64,000 bases of DNA from Chloroflexota bacterium. GTDB taxonomy: Bacteria; Chloroflexota; Anaerolineae; Anaerolineales; VGOW01. The notes under the pieces were generated by a model. That model saw nothing but the letters and a program-made list of their open reading frames with translations. It was not told the DNA's origin and searched no databases. The stretch spans positions 1-64,000 of the forward strand of contig JACPWC010000013.1 of the NCBI GenBank assembly GCA_016197225.1, read 5' to 3'. Numbering within the stretch: the first letter of the stretch is position 1; each line of letters starts with the position of its first letter. This document shows, piece after piece, positions 1 through 8,864 of this stretch. The position numbers were made by a program, and so were the translations under genes.

Positions 1-520
1 CGTCCGTCGAGCCGGGCGCATTGAGTTGCCTGAATTTTTCTTTGCCGGTTATCATTACTGTTCGCAAGCCGGCCTCGCGCGCGATTGAGAGAATCGTGGG
101 AACTGCTATTGCGCCGCGATCCGGCAGGTTATCGTTCCAGGTAAGGCCATGGCCTTCGGGGGTGTAGCCGGTGAGCATGGAGGCGTGCGAGGGCAAGGTG
201 ACGGGCGGGAAAATTGTTTGCGCCTTCCAGGTGTAAGCGCCGCGTTTGGCCAGCGCAAAAATATTGGGCGCATTTGCCTGAAGAAGCCCGTCGGGCCGCA
301 AACCGTCAATGGAGATGACGACGACTTTGGATGGCGGGAGCGGAGTCGGGGTGGCCGTCGGTGTGGATGTAAGGGTCGCGGTAGCAGTTATTGTGGGGGT
401 GGCAGTCGGGGCCGCTGTCGAAACAGGCGCCGATGTTGCGGTGAGGGTTGGGGGAACCGGGGCGGCGCAACCGGCGAGCACGAGCGCCGCGAGAGCAAGG
501 GTCAGGAGAAGTCTTTGCAT
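1..520 (-). CDS. Phosphodiesterase/alkaline-phosphatase-superfamily lipoprotein, 3' end outside the window
   Basis: The frame is open from an ATG at 518-520 to the window edge, so about 173 N-terminal residues are visible and the C-terminus is missing. It begins with a lipoprotein signal peptide ending in the lipobox LAGC, followed by a Thr/Pro/Ala-rich linker of about 35 residues. The start of the type I phosphodiesterase/nucleotide pyrophosphatase domain follows: VVISIDGLRPDG carries the first metal-binding Asp, and PVTLPSHASMLTG is where the nucleophile Thr lies in this family. It is probably an extracytoplasmic, membrane-anchored hydrolase of phosphodiester or phosphate-ester substrates; the substrate is unknown. 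It is divergent from the YitT gene at 576. Confidence 0.8.
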   Translation of the reverse strand, partial: MQRLLLTLALAALVLAGCAAPVPPTLTATSAPVSTAAPTATPTITATATLTSTPTATPTPLPPSKVVVISIDGLRPDGLLQANAPNIFALAKRGAYTWKAQTIFPPVTLPSHASMLTGYTPEGHGLTWNDNLPDRGAIAVPTILSIAREAGLRTVMITGKEKFRQLNAPGSTD

Positions 521-575
521 GAGTCAAGTCTAACATAGCTTGACAAGCAACCTAAAGCAAGATAAAAGGTGAGCC
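521..575. promoter_or_regulatory. Short divergent intergenic region
   Basis: This 55-base gap separates two divergent genes and must hold both start signals. On the plus strand TTGACA at 540-545 is a good -35 box, with GATAAA at 561-566 as a poor -10 after only 15 bases. The purine-rich AAAGGTGA just before the ATG at 576 can serve as ribosome binding site. No convincing minus-strand -10 was found. Confidence 0.3.
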
Positions 576-1439
576 ATGCGGCTCAAACAGATTCGTGACT
601 ATACATTGATCTTCATCGGCGCGAGCCTGCAAGCGGTGTGCTTCGCCTTGTTCCTGGTGCCGGGCAAGCTGGCGCCGGGCGGGCTAAGCGGGGCGGCGCA
701 AATTATTAACAGCTTTACCGGCTGGCCCATTGGCACGATGGTGCTGATTGCCAACATTCCTCTCTTCTTCGCCGGCTGGAAGTTCCTGGGCGGGCGGCGG
801 TTTCTGGCCCGGACGATTTTTGCTTCAATTGTATTTTCGGTGGTGTTGGATGGCCTGGTCCTGGTTCTGCCGCCGGGCGGTGTGACGACCGACCCGGTGC
901 TGAACGCGCTTTATGGCGCTCTGCTGGGCGGCATCGGCGGCGGGCTGGTCATTCGCATGCAGGGCACGAGCGGCGGCACCGAAATTCTGGCCCGGCTCGT
1001 CTCGCGGCGCTACGGCATTCCGCTCTCGCAAAGTTACATGTACACCGACGCGGTGGTGGTCTTCCTCTCCGGCCTGGCCTTCAGTTGGAACCATGCGCTC
1101 TACGCATTAATTGTGTTGTATGTGTGGGGCGTCGTCACCGACTTTGTGGTCGAAGGCCAGGGAGTGGTGCGCACCGTCGTTGTCGTCACCAACCAGGCCG
1201 AGGCCGTGTCGAACCAGATTATGGCCGACCTGCAACGCGGCGTAACGGCCTGGGCGGGCACAGGCATGTACTCCGGCCAGGGCAAGCAAATTCTGTTTTG
1301 CGTCGTCAGCCGGGCCGAACTCTCGCAACTCAAATTGATCATTCACGAAGCAGACCCGGACGCGTTTGTGGTGATTGGCCTGGCCCACGAAGCGCTGGGA
1401 GAGGGATTCAAGGCGTTGGCTGAAGAAGCAAGGAAATAA
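576..1439 (+). CDS. YitT family membrane protein (DUF161 + DUF2179)
   Basis: The product has 287 residues, normal for the family. The N-terminal two thirds hold about five hydrophobic membrane segments, starting at YTLIFIGASLQAVCFALFL, with the Gly-rich GTSGGTEILARLV segment typical of YitT proteins near residue 130. The C-terminal 80 residues form the soluble cytoplasmic DUF2179 domain (VVVVTNQAEAV, TAWAGTGMYSGQGKQILFCVV). The family's transport substrate is not established. The stop is followed 17 bases later by the creatininase-family start, so the two are probably co-transcribed. Confidence 0.88.
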   Translation: MRLKQIRDYTLIFIGASLQAVCFALFLVPGKLAPGGLSGAAQIINSFTGWPIGTMVLIANIPLFFAGWKFLGGRRFLARTIFASIVFSVVLDGLVLVLPPGGVTTDPVLNALYGALLGGIGGGLVIRMQGTSGGTEILARLVSRRYGIPLSQSYMYTDAVVVFLSGLAFSWNHALYALIVLYVWGVVTDFVVEGQGVVRTVVVVTNQAEAVSNQIMADLQRGVTAWAGTGMYSGQGKQILFCVVSRAELSQLKLIIHEADPDAFVVIGLAHEALGEGFKALAEEARK

Positions 1440-1456
1440 AGGAAATGGAGGGAAAC

Positions 1457-2272
1457 ATGACTCACTGGAGATACGATCGTTTGACCTGGCCGGAGATGAG
1501 AGAGGTCATCGCCCGCCGGCCTCAGCCGGTGGTGGCCGTGCCAATTGGGGCCGTCGAGGATCATGGGCCGCACACGCCGCTTTCAACCGACAACGATATT
1601 TTGGAAGGGGTGCTGGCCGAGTGCGGGCGGCAGGCCGGGGGCGATTTGCTCGTCTTGCCAACTATTCCGTTTGGCCTCGACGAGCATCACATGGATTTCC
1701 CCGGCACGATTGCAATTGATATTGAGACGACGCTGGCCTATCTCTCGCAAACGGCGATCTCGGTGGCCCGTCACGGCTTCACCCACATTTTGATTTTGAA
1801 CGGGCATGGCTCGAATCAGTCTATTTGCGATCTGGCGGCGCGGAAGTGTGTGTTGGCAACCGGCGTGATTTGCGCCGCCACCACCGTCAACGCCGCCGTC
1901 AACCCGGCGCTGGTGGCCGACGTGTTGGACGCCGAGCGCAAAGGCGGCTTCGGAAGCGTGGGCCACGCTTGCGAATACGAGACGGCGATGATGCTCCACC
2001 TTCACCCCGGCCTGGTGCAGATGGACAAGGCCTATCGCGACATCGGCCAGTTGAAACTAAAATACTTCAACTGGGATTATCCTGAGCCGAGCGCCTACGC
2101 CTGGCAGGACTGGTGGAGCCGGTTTTCGAAGGAGGGAATTTGCGGGGACGCCGCGGCGGCTACCCCGGAGTTCGGCAAGCGGATGTTTGAACTAACGGTG
2201 GAGCGTTTCGTCGAGATGGTGCGCGAGTTCCAGATGATCGAAATCAAACCGAGAGTTGACCATCATTCGTAG
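1457..2272 (+). CDS. Creatininase family amidohydrolase
   Basis: The product has 271 residues. I chose the ATG at 1457 over the in-frame ATG at 1445 because GGAGGG lies just before it at good spacing. Family motifs are present in order: GAVEDHGPHTPLSTDNDIL near residue 35 (metal-binding Glu, His and Asp), NGHGSNQ near residue 115 (metal-binding His) and HACEYETAM near 175 (Glu). Members are zinc or manganese amidohydrolases acting on creatinine, the mycofactocin precursor or formamidopyrimidines, so the substrate cannot be named from sequence. It follows the YitT gene and precedes an amino-acid ABC transporter with its own promoter. Confidence 0.88.
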   Translation: MTHWRYDRLTWPEMREVIARRPQPVVAVPIGAVEDHGPHTPLSTDNDILEGVLAECGRQAGGDLLVLPTIPFGLDEHHMDFPGTIAIDIETTLAYLSQTAISVARHGFTHILILNGHGSNQSICDLAARKCVLATGVICAATTVNAAVNPALVADVLDAERKGGFGSVGHACEYETAMMLHLHPGLVQMDKAYRDIGQLKLKYFNWDYPEPSAYAWQDWWSRFSKEGICGDAAAATPEFGKRMFELTVERFVEMVREFQMIEIKPRVDHHS

Positions 2273-2316
2273 GGGCAATTCACAAATCGTAGCGGCAATT
2301 CATGAATTGCCCCTAC
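2269..2316 (+). repeat. Word-repeat hairpin (GTAGGGGCAATTCA)
   Basis: Two direct copies of the 14-base word GTAGSGGCAATTCA (2269-2282 and 2289-2302) are followed at once by its perfect inverse (2303-2316). The right arm overlaps the -35 box of the next promoter. Confidence 0.75.
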
Positions 2317-2336
2317 TGCTTTCAAGGTGCTATAAT
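2307..2336 (+). promoter_or_regulatory. Promoter of the amino-acid ABC transporter operon
   Basis: TTGCCC at 2307-2312, an 18-base spacer and a consensus TATAAT at 2331-2336 preceded by TGC (extended -10). The start codon is 32 bases downstream, with AGGAGGAG as ribosome binding site. Confidence 0.65.
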
Positions 2337-2368
2337 CCAAACACACCAACTCTCTCAGGAGGAGAAAA

Positions 2369-3280
2369 ATGAAAAAGATTCATCTCATCATTAGCCTGGT
2401 TGTCCTGGCGGCGCTTGTGCTCACTGCTTGTGGCGGCGCGGCCACCACAGCAGCGCCCGCAGACCTGCTGGGCGAGATCACGGCTCGCGGCACGTTGGTC
2501 GTTTCGACCGACCCGAACTACGCGCCGCAAAGTGTGGCCAAGCCCGATGGCACGCGCACCGCAGGCACCAAGTGCGCCAGTGACCAACTCACCGCCGGTG
2601 AATTGGAAGGCTTCGACATTGACGTGGCCCTCGAACTGGGCAAGCGCCTCGGCGTGGAAACCTGTTTCGTCACTCCCGGCTGGGATATCATCACCGCCGG
2701 AAGCTGGGCCGACAAGTGGGACATCAGCGTTGGCTCGATGACTATCACCACTGGCCGCCAGCAGGTGTTGCACTTCACCACGCCCTACTATTACACCCCG
2801 GCTCAGTTCGCCGCCGCCGCTGACTCGGGCATTGCCTCGCTCGACGACCTCAACGGCAAAGCCATTTGCGTTGGCGTTGCGACCACCTACGAATCCTATC
2901 TCAACAAGAAGTTCGACGATCTCGGCCTGCCCGAGTCCAGCATCTATGCCCAACCGCCGGAAGGCGTTACGGTTGTGCCGCTCACCAGCGATCAGGACTG
3001 CGCCCAATCCATCGCAGCCGGCCGCACCGACTTCCAGGCTTATCTCACTTCAGGCACGGTTGTAGATCAAAACATTGCCAGCGGCGTGCCGGTCGTCAAA
3101 GTCGGGGGAGCGGCTTACTCCGAAGACCTGTCGGTGGCCATTGACAGGTCGCACAAGCTCAACCCGACCACCCTGGTGAGCAAGATTGACGACGCCGTCA
3201 AAGCCATGCACGCCGATGGCACGCTGAGCAAACTGTCCAACCAGTGGTTCGGCGGTGACCTGACGCAGGCGCCCAAGTAA
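2369..3280 (+). CDS. Amino-acid ABC transporter substrate-binding lipoprotein (family 3)
   Basis: The product has 303 residues and a strong AGGAGGAG site before the ATG. The N-terminus is a lipoprotein signal peptide with lipobox LTAC, cysteine near residue 21. The mature part is a bacterial family 3 solute-binding domain: GTLVVSTDPNYAP at its start, LEGFDIDVALELGKRLGV forming the ligand cleft, and the C-terminal LSNQWFGGDL typical of the fold. As first gene of a binding protein-permease-ATPase set it should capture a polar amino acid outside the membrane. An unusually long insert (TRTAGTKCASDQLTAGE) with a Cys precedes the FDIDVA motif; a disulfide with the later Cys is possible. Confidence 0.92.
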   Translation: MKKIHLIISLVVLAALVLTACGGAATTAAPADLLGEITARGTLVVSTDPNYAPQSVAKPDGTRTAGTKCASDQLTAGELEGFDIDVALELGKRLGVETCFVTPGWDIITAGSWADKWDISVGSMTITTGRQQVLHFTTPYYYTPAQFAAAADSGIASLDDLNGKAICVGVATTYESYLNKKFDDLGLPESSIYAQPPEGVTVVPLTSDQDCAQSIAAGRTDFQAYLTSGTVVDQNIASGVPVVKVGGAAYSEDLSVAIDRSHKLNPTTLVSKIDDAVKAMHADGTLSKLSNQWFGGDLTQAPK

Positions 3281-3298
3281 ATCCCACTCTCATTCACA

Positions 3299-3324
3299 TG
3301 GAAGCGGCCTCGAGGCCGCTTCCA
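3299..3324. repeat. 26-base perfect palindrome inside the ABC operon
   Basis: The arms TGGAAGCGGCCTC and GAGGCCGCTTCCA are perfectly complementary without a loop and sit between the binding-protein and permease genes. There is no T-run, so a stem that stabilises the upstream mRNA, allowing more binding protein than membrane subunits, is more likely than a terminator. Confidence 0.7.
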
Positions 3325-3337
3325 CGCTCTTAATCCT

Positions 3338-4300
3338 ATGGCCACCGTCACTGCTTCCGCCCCCTCCTCTGCGCCGGCCCCGAAGACTCAGGCCCAACTG
3401 ATTCTTGAGATGAATCAGCGCACTCGCCGCAGGTTTACGGCGAACGTCCTGGTTTCCTGGGTGGCGATGCTCTCGTTTCTGTTGTTTTTGTTTAGCGGGC
3501 TGAAGTTTGAGGCCGGCCCGGCCGGAACGCAAGTATCGGTTACCAGGTGGGTCGAAGCCGATGGCAGAAAGCAAAAGGTGGACGAAACGCTGTTGGCCCT
3601 GCCAATTTCTCTGCCGGGTCAGGTTTCGTTTTCGGCCATCCCTCTCGACTGGAGATTCATTAGCGGCAACCTGGAATTTATCTTTGGCGGCATCGGGCAA
3701 ACCATCGGCATATCGGCGCTCTCCATCTTGTTTGCCACCCTGCTGGCGTTGTTGGCGGCGCTGGGGCGGCTCTCACCCTTCCCGCCCATTTATGCTCTCT
3801 CGACATTCTACGTTTCGTTGATTCGCGGCACACCTCTCTTCTTGCAGGTGATCTTCTTCTTCCTGGCCCTGCCCCAGCTTGGCGTCAACCTTTCCGGCCT
3901 GTGGGCGGGCGTGCTTGCTCTGGGTCTGAACTATGGGGCCTACATGAGCGAGATTTTCCGGGCGGCGCTCCTGTCGGTAGGCAAAGGCCAGCGCGAGGCC
4001 GCCACCGCGCTTGGCATGACGCCAACGCAGACAATGACGCGCATTGTCCTGCCGCAGGCCCTGCGCTTTGCCGTTCCGCCCACCGGCAACGAATTCATTG
4101 CCATGCTCAAGGACTCGGCCCTGGTGTCCGTCACGGGTTTTGTCCACGAGATCATGTGGCGGGCCGGGGCCGCCGGCAAGCCTGTCAGCCGCAACTTCGA
4201 AGCCCTCCTCGTCGCCGCCGTGTTCTACTGGGTGATGACCATCCTCTTCACTTCTCTGCAAGACCGGCTGGAAAAATACATGGCCCGCGGAGACCGCTGA
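3338..4300 (+). CDS. Amino-acid ABC transporter permease
   Basis: The 320-residue product has an N-terminal membrane segment ([20 protein letters not shown]) followed by a roughly 80-residue extracytoplasmic stretch that short His/Glu-type permeases lack. The usual permease core follows, starting at [24 protein letters not shown]. The EAA loop that docks the ATPase is clear ([25 protein letters not shown] in the last third), as is the family stretch [14 protein letters not shown]. Only one permease gene is present, so the channel is probably a homodimer. Its TGA overlaps the ATG of the ATPase gene by one base (TGATG), indicating translational coupling. Confidence 0.92.
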   Translation: MATVTASAPSSAPAPKTQAQLILEMNQRTRRRFTANVLVSWVAMLSFLLFLFSGLKFEAGPAGTQVSVTRWVEADGRKQKVDETLLALPISLPGQVSFSAIPLDWRFISGNLEFIFGGIGQTIGISALSILFATLLALLAALGRLSPFPPIYALSTFYVSLIRGTPLFLQVIFFFLALPQLGVNLSGLWAGVLALGLNYGAYMSEIFRAALLSVGKGQREAATALGMTPTQTMTRIVLPQALRFAVPPTGNEFIAMLKDSALVSVTGFVHEIMWRAGAAGKPVSRNFEALLVAAVFYWVMTILFTSLQDRLEKYMARGDR

Positions 4301-5100
4301 TGGCTATCGTCAAAGTTTCCAACCTCGACAAATATTTTGGCCGTTTGCACGTCCTCAAAAATATCTCGCTGGAAGTGGCCGAGCGAGAGGTGGTGATCGT
4401 CATTGGCCGGAGCGGCTCCGGCAAGAGCACCTTGCTCCGCTGTATCAATTTCCTCGAAGAGCCGGATGCTGGAACGGTAGAAGTGGATGGCCTTACCGTG
4501 TCGGCTACGCACCACCGGACAGGTGAGCATCGCCAACAGGTTCACGACCTGCGCCTGAAGACCGGCATGGTGTTCCAGGAATTTAATCTCTTCCCGCACC
4601 TGAGCGTCATCGAGAATGTTGTCGAAGCGCCGGTCACGGTCAAAGGGATGGACAAGGCCAGGGCCACCGAGATCGGCTCAAAGTTTCTGGAAAAGGTCGG
4701 TCTGGCCGCCAAGCGCAACGAATTCCCCAACCGCCTCTCCGGCGGCCAAAAACAACGGGTCGCCATCGCTCGCGCCCTGGCAATGGAACCGCGCGTGATG
4801 TTATTCGACGAGCCGACCTCGGCCCTCGACCCGGAATTGATCGGCGAAGTGCTGGAAGTGATGAAGCAGTTGGCCCGCGAGGGCATGACCATGATCGTGG
4901 TCACCCACGAAATGGATTTCGCCAGGCAAATGGCCGATCGGATCATCTACGTGGACGAGGGCGTGATCGTCGAGCAGGGCAAACCTGAACAAATCTTCAC
5001 CGAGCCGGCTGACCCGCGCACCCGCCAATTCCTGGATCGTATTCTGGTAAAGGATATGATGCTTGTGCTCCAGGAAAGAAGCGCGGAGAAGGCGAAATAA
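4300..5100 (+). CDS. Amino-acid ABC transporter ATP-binding protein
   Basis: The product has 266 residues and starts at the ATG that overlaps the permease stop; the open frame extends upstream but only inside the permease gene. All nucleotide-binding motifs are present: Walker [10 protein letters not shown] near residue 37, Q-loop in [12 protein letters not shown], signature [16 protein letters not shown], Walker [15 protein letters not shown] and the switch His in VVTHEMDF. It matches the GlnQ/HisP type of ATPase that energises polar amino-acid uptake. It is the last gene of the operon; a hairpin follows directly. Confidence 0.94.
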   Translation: MAIVKVSNLDKYFGRLHVLKNISLEVAEREVVIVIGRSGSGKSTLLRCINFLEEPDAGTVEVDGLTVSATHHRTGEHRQQVHDLRLKTGMVFQEFNLFPHLSVIENVVEAPVTVKGMDKARATEIGSKFLEKVGLAAKRNEFPNRLSGGQKQRVAIARALAMEPRVMLFDEPTSALDPELIGEVLEVMKQLAREGMTMIVVTHEMDFARQMADRIIYVDEGVIVEQGKPEQIFTEPADPRTRQFLDRILVKDMMLVLQERSAEKAK

Positions 5101-5128
5101 AAGCGGCCTGCCTTCCGGCAAGCCGCTT
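5094..5128 (-). terminator. Intrinsic terminator of the tRNA-Leu gene, possibly bidirectional
   Basis: A GC-rich stem (AAGCGGC at 5101-5107 with GCCGCTT at 5122-5128, extended by TGCC/GGCA around the loop TTCC) lies 28 bases beyond the tRNA 3' end. Read on the minus strand it is followed by TTTTATTT, so it ends tRNA transcription best. On the plus strand the T-run is weak, but the hairpin directly follows the ATPase stop codon. Confidence 0.75.
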
Positions 5129-5156
5129 ATCAGATTCTGTCTGAATGATAAAAGAG

Positions 5157-5238
5157 TGCGGTCGGAGGGACTTGAACCCTCACGTCTTACGACACATGGC
5201 CCTCAACCATGCCTGTCTGCCAATTCCAGCACGACCGC
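5157..5238 (-). tRNA. tRNA-Leu (anticodon GAG)
   Basis: The minus strand folds as a class II tRNA of 82 bases. The acceptor stem GCGGTCG pairs perfectly with CGACCGC and carries discriminator A. The anticodon stem CATGG/CCATG encloses loop TTGAGGG with anticodon GAG. A long variable arm (TGTCGTAAGACGT) is followed by the T arm GAGGGTTCAAGTCCCTC. The long variable arm and A73 agree with leucine. CCA is not encoded. It reads CUC and CUU codons. Confidence 0.96.
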
Positions 5239-5294
5239 GTTGCGCAACTTTGGGTGACGCGCCGCTCATTATACGCGGCCACTAACCTTTGTCA

Positions 5295-5960
5295 ATGAAC
5301 ACCCCCGGCCCCTACGAACTTCCTCTCTTCCCTCTCCGAACTGTGCTCTTCCCCGGCATGCCCTTGCCGCTTCACATCTTCGAGGAACGTTACAAGGCTT
5401 TGGTGGGCGAGTGCCTGCGTAACCACACGCCGTTTGGCGTGGTGCTCATCAAAGCCGGAGCCGAAGTGGACGCGCCCGCCAAACCGCACCTCGTCGGCAC
5501 CAGCACCCGCATCACCAACGTCGAGCGCTTGTCCGAAGGCCGCCTCAACATCGAAACCGTCGGGCAGGATCGCTTTCGCATCCTCGAGCTGCGCGAGCAC
5601 CGGCCTTATCTTTCGGCGCTGGTCGAAAATTATCCGATGAGCGATTCAGATTCATCTTTGGCGCTGAAAGCCGCCCGCCACCTGCGGCCCTGGGTGTCGC
5701 GCTACATGACTCTGCTAGCCAAAGCTGCCGAAACGCCGTTCGACCCTGACCGCCTCCCCGCCGACCCGCTGGCCCTGGCTTACCTGGCGGCCATTGTTTT
5801 GCAGTCGCCGGTCAATACCAAGCAGGCCCTGCTTACCCTGCCGAGCACTGTGGACTTGCTCGACCACGAGCGGAACCTTTATCGTAGTGAGATTGTCCTG
5901 CTTAACGCCCTCCTCACCCAAATCCCCGAAGACGACCACTCACCCTTCTCAGCCAACTGA
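5295..5960 (+). CDS. LON peptidase N-terminal (substrate-binding) domain protein
   Basis: The 221-residue product consists only of the N-terminal substrate-recognition domain of Lon protease, without ATPase or protease parts. Diagnostic is the opening ELPLFPLRTVLFPGMPLPLHIFEERYKALV, followed by GRLNIETVGQDRFRI in the beta-rich core and a helical C-terminal half. Such stand-alone proteins are common in bacteria; their partner is unknown. I prefer the ATG at 5295 to the TTG two codons earlier; no clear ribosome binding site is visible for either. It stands upstream of plsX with an 85-base gap. Confidence 0.88.
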   Translation: MNTPGPYELPLFPLRTVLFPGMPLPLHIFEERYKALVGECLRNHTPFGVVLIKAGAEVDAPAKPHLVGTSTRITNVERLSEGRLNIETVGQDRFRILELREHRPYLSALVENYPMSDSDSSLALKAARHLRPWVSRYMTLLAKAAETPFDPDRLPADPLALAYLAAIVLQSPVNTKQALLTLPSTVDLLDHERNLYRSEIVLLNALLTQIPEDDHSPFSAN

Positions 5961-6045
5961 GGCAAGGCATTGCCAGGCCACAAGACCGATGAAAGTGCGC
6001 CAAGTCTGGTAGAATCTCGTCCAGTCCAATGCCAGGAGTTGATTC

Positions 6046-7077
6046 ATGCGAATTGTGTTAGACGCGATGGGAAGCGATAAATTCCCTGACCCGGAAGTTG
6101 AAGGCGCAGTGCTGGCCGCCCGCGAGTTTGGCGACGAGATCATTTTGACTGGCGACGAGGCCCGCCTTCGCCCCCTGCTTGAGGCACAACTCAAAAACGC
6201 GCCAAGGGCGAAAGTTAGTATCGTTCATGCCAAAGATATTGTGGAGATGGGCGACAAGCCCGCCTTTGCCTCGCGCCAAAAAGCCGAGAACTCAATGGCC
6301 GTTGGCATGCAGTTGGTGAAAGAAGGCAAAGGCGACGCTTTCGTAACGGCAGGCAACACCGGCGCGGCGCTGACAAATGGCTTGTTCATCTTCAAAAGAA
6401 TACGAGGTATCAAACGTCCGGCGTTGATGGTGTCACTGCCTACGCGCAAAGGCCGAACGGTTCTGCTCGATGTTGGTGCCAACGCCGACTGCAAGCCAGA
6501 GTTCCTGCTTCAATTCGGCATCATGGGCAGTGTATACGCCAGCAAAATTCTGAACATCGAAACTCCACGCGTGGCCACCTTGTCTAACGGTGAAGAAGAG
6601 GGCAAAGGCAACACGCTCGTCAAGGAAGCTCAACAGTTGCTCAAGAAAAGCAAATTGAATTACATCGGCAACCTGGAGAGCAAGGAGTTTTTTGCCGGAG
6701 CCGCCGACGTGGTCGTCACCGACGGCTTCACCGGCAACGTCTTTCTCAAAACCAGCGAGAGCGTCGCCTCATTGATGAGCGACATGATCCGCGAAGCTAT
6801 CGTCAAAAATCCGATCACGACGATAGGCGGCGTGCTGGTGCGCCCAGCCTTTGCTTCCATCAGAACCAAGATGGACCCGACCGAAGTGGGCGGCGCGCCC
6901 CTGCTCGGGCTGGACGGCGTGGCAATCGTCGGACACGGGCGTTCCAACGCCCGCGCCATTCGCAGTGCCATCAATGTGGCCCGCACTGCCGTGCAAGGGA
7001 AAATGCTGGACGCGATCCGGGCTGAACTGGCGGCACAACTTTCTGAAGCTGAACTAGCAGGAGCAAGCGATGAGTAA
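6046..7077 (+). CDS. plsX: Phosphate acyltransferase PlsX
   Basis: The product has 343 residues, the usual length. It starts with the family hallmark MRIVLDAMGSDKFPDPEVEGA and contains GNTGAAL, LDVGANADCKPEFLLQFGIMG and VTDGFTGNVFLKTSE. PlsX converts acyl-ACP to acyl-phosphate, the first step of the PlsX/PlsY route to membrane phospholipids, at the inner face of the membrane. Its stop overlaps the fabF start by eight bases (ATGAGTAA), the usual plsX-fab arrangement. A TAGAAT with an upstream TG at 6008-6015 is a possible extended -10. Confidence 0.96.
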   Translation: MRIVLDAMGSDKFPDPEVEGAVLAAREFGDEIILTGDEARLRPLLEAQLKNAPRAKVSIVHAKDIVEMGDKPAFASRQKAENSMAVGMQLVKEGKGDAFVTAGNTGAALTNGLFIFKRIRGIKRPALMVSLPTRKGRTVLLDVGANADCKPEFLLQFGIMGSVYASKILNIETPRVATLSNGEEEGKGNTLVKEAQQLLKKSKLNYIGNLESKEFFAGAADVVVTDGFTGNVFLKTSESVASLMSDMIREAIVKNPITTIGGVLVRPAFASIRTKMDPTEVGGAPLLGLDGVAIVGHGRSNARAIRSAINVARTAVQGKMLDAIRAELAAQLSEAELAGASDE

Positions 7078-8134
7078 ACGAGACAATGGAAGAGTTCGAG
7101 TCGTCATCACCGGCCTGGGCGCAATCACGCCACTCGGCCTGACGGTGGACGAATTTTGGGACGGGTTGTCGAACGGACGGAACGGCATCAATCGCATTAC
7201 GCAATTCAATGCTGAAGGATTCGATTGCCAGATCGCCGGCGAGATCAAGGGCTTCGACCCGGCCAAATACATGGACCCGAAAGAAGCGCGACGCATGGCG
7301 CGTTGCGCCCAAATTGCCGTGGCCGCCGCCAAAGATGCCGCCGCCGATGCCGGTCTTGACACGCCGTTGAGCGAAGAGAAGCAGGAGCATGTCGGCGTCA
7401 TTGTAGGAACGGCCATCGGCGGGTTTGACGAAGCCGACAAAGCCGTCAACGAGTTTCGGGGCAAAGGCTCGGTGCGGGCCAATCCGTTCGCCGTCACGGC
7501 CTGCATTCCCAACATGCCGGCCCACCACGTCTCGCGCACCTTTCTGGCGCGCGGCCCGCTGATGACGCTGGTGACGGCCTGCGCCACCGGCACACAGGTG
7601 ATCGGCGAGGGCACTGAAGTGATCCGGCGCGGCGCAGCCGACGTGATGTTTGCCGGCGGCACCGAAGCCCTCATCGGCGATTTTGCCATCGCCGGGTTTT
7701 CCGGCATGCGCGCCCTGCCCACTCACTTCAACGACGCGCCCGAGAAAGCCTCACGCCCGTTCGACAAGGATCGCGAGGGCTTCATCTTCTCGGAAGGATG
7801 CGGCATTGTGGTGTTGGAAAGTTTGGAACACGCCAAAGCGCGCGGCGCGCGCATTTACGCCGAGGTGCTCGGTCAGGCCGCCTCGTCGGACGCCTTCCAC
7901 GTGGCCCAGCCCGACCCGAGCGGCGAGGGCGCGATCCGGGCCATGAAGTGGGCGCTCAAGAATGCGCGAGTTGACCCGGGCGAAGTGGATTACGTGAACG
8001 CGCACGGCAGCAGCACACCCATTAACGATCCGCTGGAAACAATGGCCATCAAGAAAGTGTTCAAAATGCCTGCCTGGTGCTGGGCAAGTTTGAGGGCTAA
8101 AGATGCGGCTGATTACCAACGAATCACTTATTAA
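7070..8134 (+). pseudogene. fabF: 3-oxoacyl-ACP synthase II (FabF), truncated and fused to unrelated sequence
   Basis: Residues 1 to about 332 are a normal elongating ketosynthase: VVITGLGAITPLG at the start, nucleophile Cys171 in VTACATGTQ and the first catalytic His near 312 in VNAHGSSTPIND. Homology stops after IKKVFK (about 8066). The rest of the family, about 80 residues with the conserved Lys, the second catalytic His (KSMTGH-type loop) and the Gly-rich end, is replaced by 22 unrelated residues running into the next gene. Family members have about 410 residues; this frame has 354. In another frame the replacing bases read LVLGKFEG and stop two bases before the next ATG, like the tail of a different gene. 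A deletion or an assembly error is likely, so activity is doubtful. Confidence 0.85.
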
Positions 8135-8801
8135 ACGGAATGCGACGATTGGAAAATACACGGCCATCGGCGGAATGGCGGTGCTGATCGGAGGCCTGCT
8201 GATCTCGCTCTTCAAGAAAGAGCCGGAATGGCAACTCGTCCCGTTCATCACGCTGATCATCGGCTTCATCCTGTCGAACGTCGGCATTTACATGTCTAAT
8301 CGCTACGTCCGCCCGCCCCGCCCCGATCAAGTGCTGGACAATGCGCTCAAGGGCTTCGACGATCGTTACTATCTCTATCACTACCGCGCGCCCACGCCGC
8401 ACGTTCTCATCTGCCCGGCTGGCGTGTTTGCCTTTGTGCTCAAGTTTCAACCGGGTGAGGTGAGTTGGGATGGCAAACGCTGGCGGCAAGCTAAAGGCGG
8501 CAATTTTTTGCTGAGTCTATTTGGCCAGGAGAGTCTGGGCAACCCTAACGCCGAAGCCGCCGGGGAGGTAGAGGCGCTGTCCCGTTTTCTGGCCAAGAAG
8601 ATCGGGGCGGATGTGCCGCCGGTTCAGGCCATCATCGTCTTCTACAATCCCAACGTTACCGTCAACGCCAAGGACGCGCCCCTCCCGGCCCTGCACGTGA
8701 AGCAGTTGAAGGAGCATATCCGCAAACTGCCCAAAGGCCCTACCCTCTCCGCCGACCAGATCGCCAAACTTGACGAGGCGATCGGCATCGCCAATCTCTA
8801 A
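8103..8801 (+). CDS. NERD-like membrane protein
   Basis: The 232-residue product has two membrane segments near its N-terminus (YTAIGGMAVLIGGLLISLF and VPFITLIIGFILSNVGIYM). A cytoplasmic domain follows with a NERD-like pattern: HVLICPAGVFAFVLKFQPGEVSWDGKRW, then a helix and AIIVFYNPNVTVN. NERD domains are distant relatives of nucleases, but I cannot see a clear catalytic D/E-x-K set, so function is unknown. The start overlaps the aberrant end of the fabF frame, and the last codons lie in a word-repeat element. Confidence 0.6.
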   Translation: MRLITNESLIKRNATIGKYTAIGGMAVLIGGLLISLFKKEPEWQLVPFITLIIGFILSNVGIYMSNRYVRPPRPDQVLDNALKGFDDRYYLYHYRAPTPHVLICPAGVFAFVLKFQPGEVSWDGKRWRQAKGGNFLLSLFGQESLGNPNAEAAGEVEALSRFLAKKIGADVPPVQAIIVFYNPNVTVNAKDAPLPALHVKQLKEHIRKLPKGPTLSADQIAKLDEAIGIANL

Positions 8802-8856
8802 TCTCTAATTCTCCAATCTCGAATAGTTCGCGCCCGGTCAGAGAATTAGAGAATTG
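8793..8856 (+). repeat. Word-repeat hairpin (AATCTCT / AGAGAATT)
   Basis: Direct words AATCTCT, AATCTCT, AATTCTCC, AATCTCG run from the last three codons of the upstream gene into the spacer; inverse words AGAGAATTAGAGAATT follow at 8840-8855, just before the glycosyltransferase start. Confidence 0.7.
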
Positions 8857-8864
8857 TTGCGTTC

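Noticed and set aside
149-538. Arg/Gly-rich plus-strand frame opposite the first gene.
   Set aside because: Low-complexity shadow of the lipoprotein's linker; the minus frame has a lipobox and enzyme motifs.
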